NCBI GenBank assembly: GCA_030431455.1
Contig: JAUIJE010000006.1
Location: 411,182 to 475,181 of the forward strand
Length of the DNA stretch: 64,000 nucleotides
Source of the DNA: a bacterium
GTDB taxonomy: Bacteria > Myxococcota > UBA727 > JAUIJE01
Direction of reading: 5' to 3'
Positions within the stretch are counted from its first letter, which is position 1. Each line of letters begins with the position of its first letter. Of the stretch, positions 62,569 to 64,000 are shown piece after piece. The notes under the pieces were generated by a model, which saw only the letters and a program-made list of their open reading frames with translations, was not told where the DNA came from and ran no database searches. The position numbers and the translations under genes were made by a program.

Positions 62569-63372
62569 TCACGGTCGCGGGGGCGCGGTGAATCGCTCGA
62601 CGAGCTTGCGCTGGGACGCGGTGGACGCGCCGGACTCCGCGATCGCCGACAGCTGCTCCGCCTCGGACGCGGTGCACGGCATGCCCTTGTCTCCCGCCAA
62701 ACCGACAAACCAGGCTGCGGCGTCATCCAATGCGGCGGGTTCGATCACGATCTCAGCCATCGGCGTGAAATCGGCCAGGTCCTTCTGGGCTGCGGCCCGG
62801 GCCCCAGACACCTCTTGGAGCAAAGCGTGGTTGTGCCCGTTCATCGTCTGGGCAACGAACCAAATCGGCCGGCCGTCCTCGTAATACGTCCGAACTTCGC
62901 GAGAGAAGAACCCGATCTGCCGGTCGGTCCCTTGGATGAAGAAGAACACATCGCGCGCGCCCACCCGATAGCGCGTGTAGACGTAGTCAAAGACGCCAGG
63001 GAAATCTGGGCCCGTCCAGTCGATGACCCGCCGACGAACCGCGACGCGCTCGGCCGTCGCGTCCTTCGCTCGGCTGACGCTCCGCTCATGGAGATACACG
63101 ACTGCCTTCGGGGCCGCCTCGGTGTCCGGGGAGACCGTCTCCGGCCACCGCGCCAGGCAAGACCAGGTTCGTGACGCGGGTCGGAGCGCGCTGTCGACGT
63201 GCTGGACCACCCCGCGCACGGCCACCACCTTCGGGTGCGTGCGCCATGACGCCCGGGTCATCGGCCGGACGTGCTGGTCTTGTCCTGGACCAGGTGCGGT
63301 CGCCTCGTCGCCCGCTGTGGCCAGCAGCGGCGGGACAACGAGGAACACCAAAGCGACGCCAACGCTGACCAT
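62569..63372 (-). CDS. Exported hypothetical protein
   Basis: 267 residues. Signal peptide (MVSVGVALVFLVVPPLLATA) followed by a mature protein of mixed strand and helix: DYVYTRYRVGARDVFFFIQG, GFFSREVRTYYEDGRPIWFV, AAAWFVGLAGDKGMPCTASE. The family is unknown. GAGGT upstream supports the ATG at 63372. Confidence 0.72.
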   Translation of the reverse strand: MVSVGVALVFLVVPPLLATAGDEATAPGPGQDQHVRPMTRASWRTHPKVVAVRGVVQHVDSALRPASRTWSCLARWPETVSPDTEAAPKAVVYLHERSVSRAKDATAERVAVRRRVIDWTGPDFPGVFDYVYTRYRVGARDVFFFIQGTDRQIGFFSREVRTYYEDGRPIWFVAQTMNGHNHALLQEVSGARAAAQKDLADFTPMAEIVIEPAALDDAAAWFVGLAGDKGMPCTASEAEQLSAIAESGASTASQRKLVERFTAPPRP

Positions 63373-63491
63373 TTTCCGACCTCACCGCGCGACCGATCTA
63401 CGATCGCTCTCGACGACCACACCGTCAACATCCGCGGATGCCACTACATTTCGCGGTATCACTCGCCCGGTGTGGTGGCGCCGTCGTCGAG
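63373..63491. other. Intergenic region before the tRNA-fragment array
   Basis: No gene is seen. It is the 5' flank of the exported hypothetical gene on the minus strand and leads into the array. Confidence 0.35.
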
Positions 63492-63514
63492 GACGATCGC
63501 CTGCGGCGATCGTC
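63492..63514. repeat. REP-like hairpin, copy 1
   Basis: A perfect 10-bp stem, GACGATCGCC and GGCGATCGTC, with a TGC loop. It abuts a truncated tRNA T-arm fragment (63515-63531) and shares the ATCGCC/GGCGAT core with the hairpin at 63620-63638. Confidence 0.75.
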
Positions 63515-63593
63515 GACCCTGCGACCCTCGGAGGGCCACACTCATGTCTTCACATCAGCCGGCTCGAACATGGCGCGCCCTGCAGGACTCCTC

Positions 63594-63638
63594 ACGGGCC
63601 GCGAGCGGCCCGTCGAGAGCAATCGCCTTCGGCGATTG
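63594..63638. repeat. Two hairpins inserted in a tRNA T-arm copy
   Basis: ACGGGCCG/CGGCCCGT (63594-63613) and CAATCGCC/GGCGATTG with TTC loop (63620-63638). They separate GGACTC from GAACCTGCGACC, which are contiguous in the other copies. The insertion is about 50 bases. Confidence 0.75.
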
Positions 63639-63874
63639 TCGAACCTGCGACCCTCGGAGGGCCACACTCATCTCTTCACATCAAGCCGGCTCGAACATGG
63701 CGCGCCCTGCAGGACTCGAACCTGCGACCCTCGGAGGGCCACACTCCTCTCTTCACTTCAAGCCGGCTCGAACATGGCGCGCCCTGCAGGACTTGAACCT
63801 GCGACCCTCGCCCGTTGTTCGCGACGCGAGCGCAGCGAGCCTGGAGCGAACCACAACGCGTGAAGGTCGATGCC

Positions 63875-63897
63875 GCATCGGCCTTCTAAGCCGAGGG
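63875..63897 (+). other. Inverted anticodon-arm fragment of tRNA-Arg(UCU)
   Basis: On the plus strand, stem TCGGC/GCCGA encloses loop CTTCTAA with anticodon TCT (63885-63887). Its 3' end CCGAGGG equals the start of the minus-strand fragments, so the two would rejoin into a continuous tRNA-Arg. The piece is inverted relative to the T-arm copies around it. Confidence 0.7.
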
Positions 63898-64000
63898 CCA
63901 CACTCATCTCGTCACATCAAACTGGCTCGAACATGGCGCGCCCTGCAGGACTCGAACCTGCGACCCTCGCCCGTTGTTCGCGACGCGAGCGCAGCGAGCC

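Larger units (their letters stand above)
63515..64000 (-). repeat. Array of tRNA-Arg(UCU) 3'-half fragments
   Basis: On the minus strand the unit has T-arm GCAGGTTCGAGTCCTGC, acceptor AGGGCGC, discriminator G and an encoded CCA. It then runs into a shared spacer read on the plus strand as GAGGGCCACACTCATCTC plus GCCGGCTCGAACA. Copies lie at 63698-63734, 63775-63810 (one base change in the T-loop) and 63936-63969. There is a split copy at 63572-63657, interrupted by hairpins, and a stub at 63515-63531. A 159-base outer period repeats CCCGTTGTTCGCGACGCGAG between the last two copies. None has the 5' half, so no functional tRNA is encoded here. The array continues past the window end. Confidence 0.82.

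Noticed and set aside
63515..64000. CRISPR array
   Set aside because: Repeats are unequally spaced (77, 127 and 161 bases), the spacers are conserved rather than unique, and the repeat is a tRNA 3' half with CCA.
63571..64000. Complete tRNA genes
   Set aside because: No copy has an acceptor 5' strand, D-arm and anticodon arm in the right order on one strand; only 3' halves and one inverted anticodon arm are present.
1..64000. Insertion sequences, prophage or a defence island
   Set aside because: No transposase, integrase, phage structural gene, Cas gene or restriction gene was recognised on either strand.

Overview
The window looks like a chromosomal stretch of a high-GC Myxococcota-type bacterium (Bradymonadales or Polyangiales-like). 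The signs are a strong G/C bias at third codon positions, frequent GTG and TTG starts, many large lipoproteins with Gly-Asp repeat linkers, Myxococcus-type Cys-rich (DUF4215-like) repeats and thrombospondin type 3 repeats, a Ser/Thr kinase fused to a nucleotide cyclase, and many one-component TetR/ArsR regulators. The taxonomy is inferred from gene content only. No insertion sequence, prophage, rRNA or intact tRNA gene is visible.

1-14 kb: the 3' end of a secreted caspase-like protein; a translationally coupled TetR / PEP-synthase-like (rifampin phosphotransferase type) / permease operon; an Mrp iron-sulfur carrier; a thiamine operon thiS-thiG-thiC-thiE; a lipoprotein; a SRAP (YedK) protein; two related small exported proteins; and a diguanylate cyclase with two degenerate receivers. 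14-24 kb: a TetR / ferritin-like pair with matching operators; an ArsR / SRPBCC / hydrolase operon; a beta-propeller lipoprotein; msrA; a TrmH / RluA RNA-modification pair; and two small membrane proteins, one pilin-like.

24-43 kb: a P-domain protein with a possible Cys-His protease core; two large Cys-rich or calcium-repeat lipoproteins; a five-gene operon that couples an ABC importer of the NitT/TauT/SsuABC type to a substrate-binding protein fused to an OmpA peptidoglycan-binding domain and to two coiled-coil proteins (the best candidate for an undescribed machine); an ArsR / VOC / DUF1801 operon; tpx; another GD-repeat lipoprotein; and the kinase-cyclase. 42-58 kb: a ParB-like protein with a histone-H1-like tail; a ketopantoate-reductase-like enzyme; a nitronate monooxygenase; a DUF819 protein; an HSP90-family protein coupled to a helical-repeat protein; a nitrilase; STAS and AlgH proteins; a TetR controlling an Fe-S/SCP2 fusion and an SDR; a metallo-beta-lactamase-fold lipoprotein; and a ThrE-type exporter.

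58-64 kb: signalling genes with degenerate GGDEF and kinase modules, a frameshifted RibD/DHFR-like gene, a peptidoglycan-binding-domain protein, an exported hypothetical, and a 0.5 kb array built from repeated 3' halves of a tRNA-Arg(UCU) gene, with REP-like hairpins inserted in T-arm copies and an inverted anticodon-arm fragment. The array runs off the right edge and suggests repeated integration or accretion at a tRNA gene.
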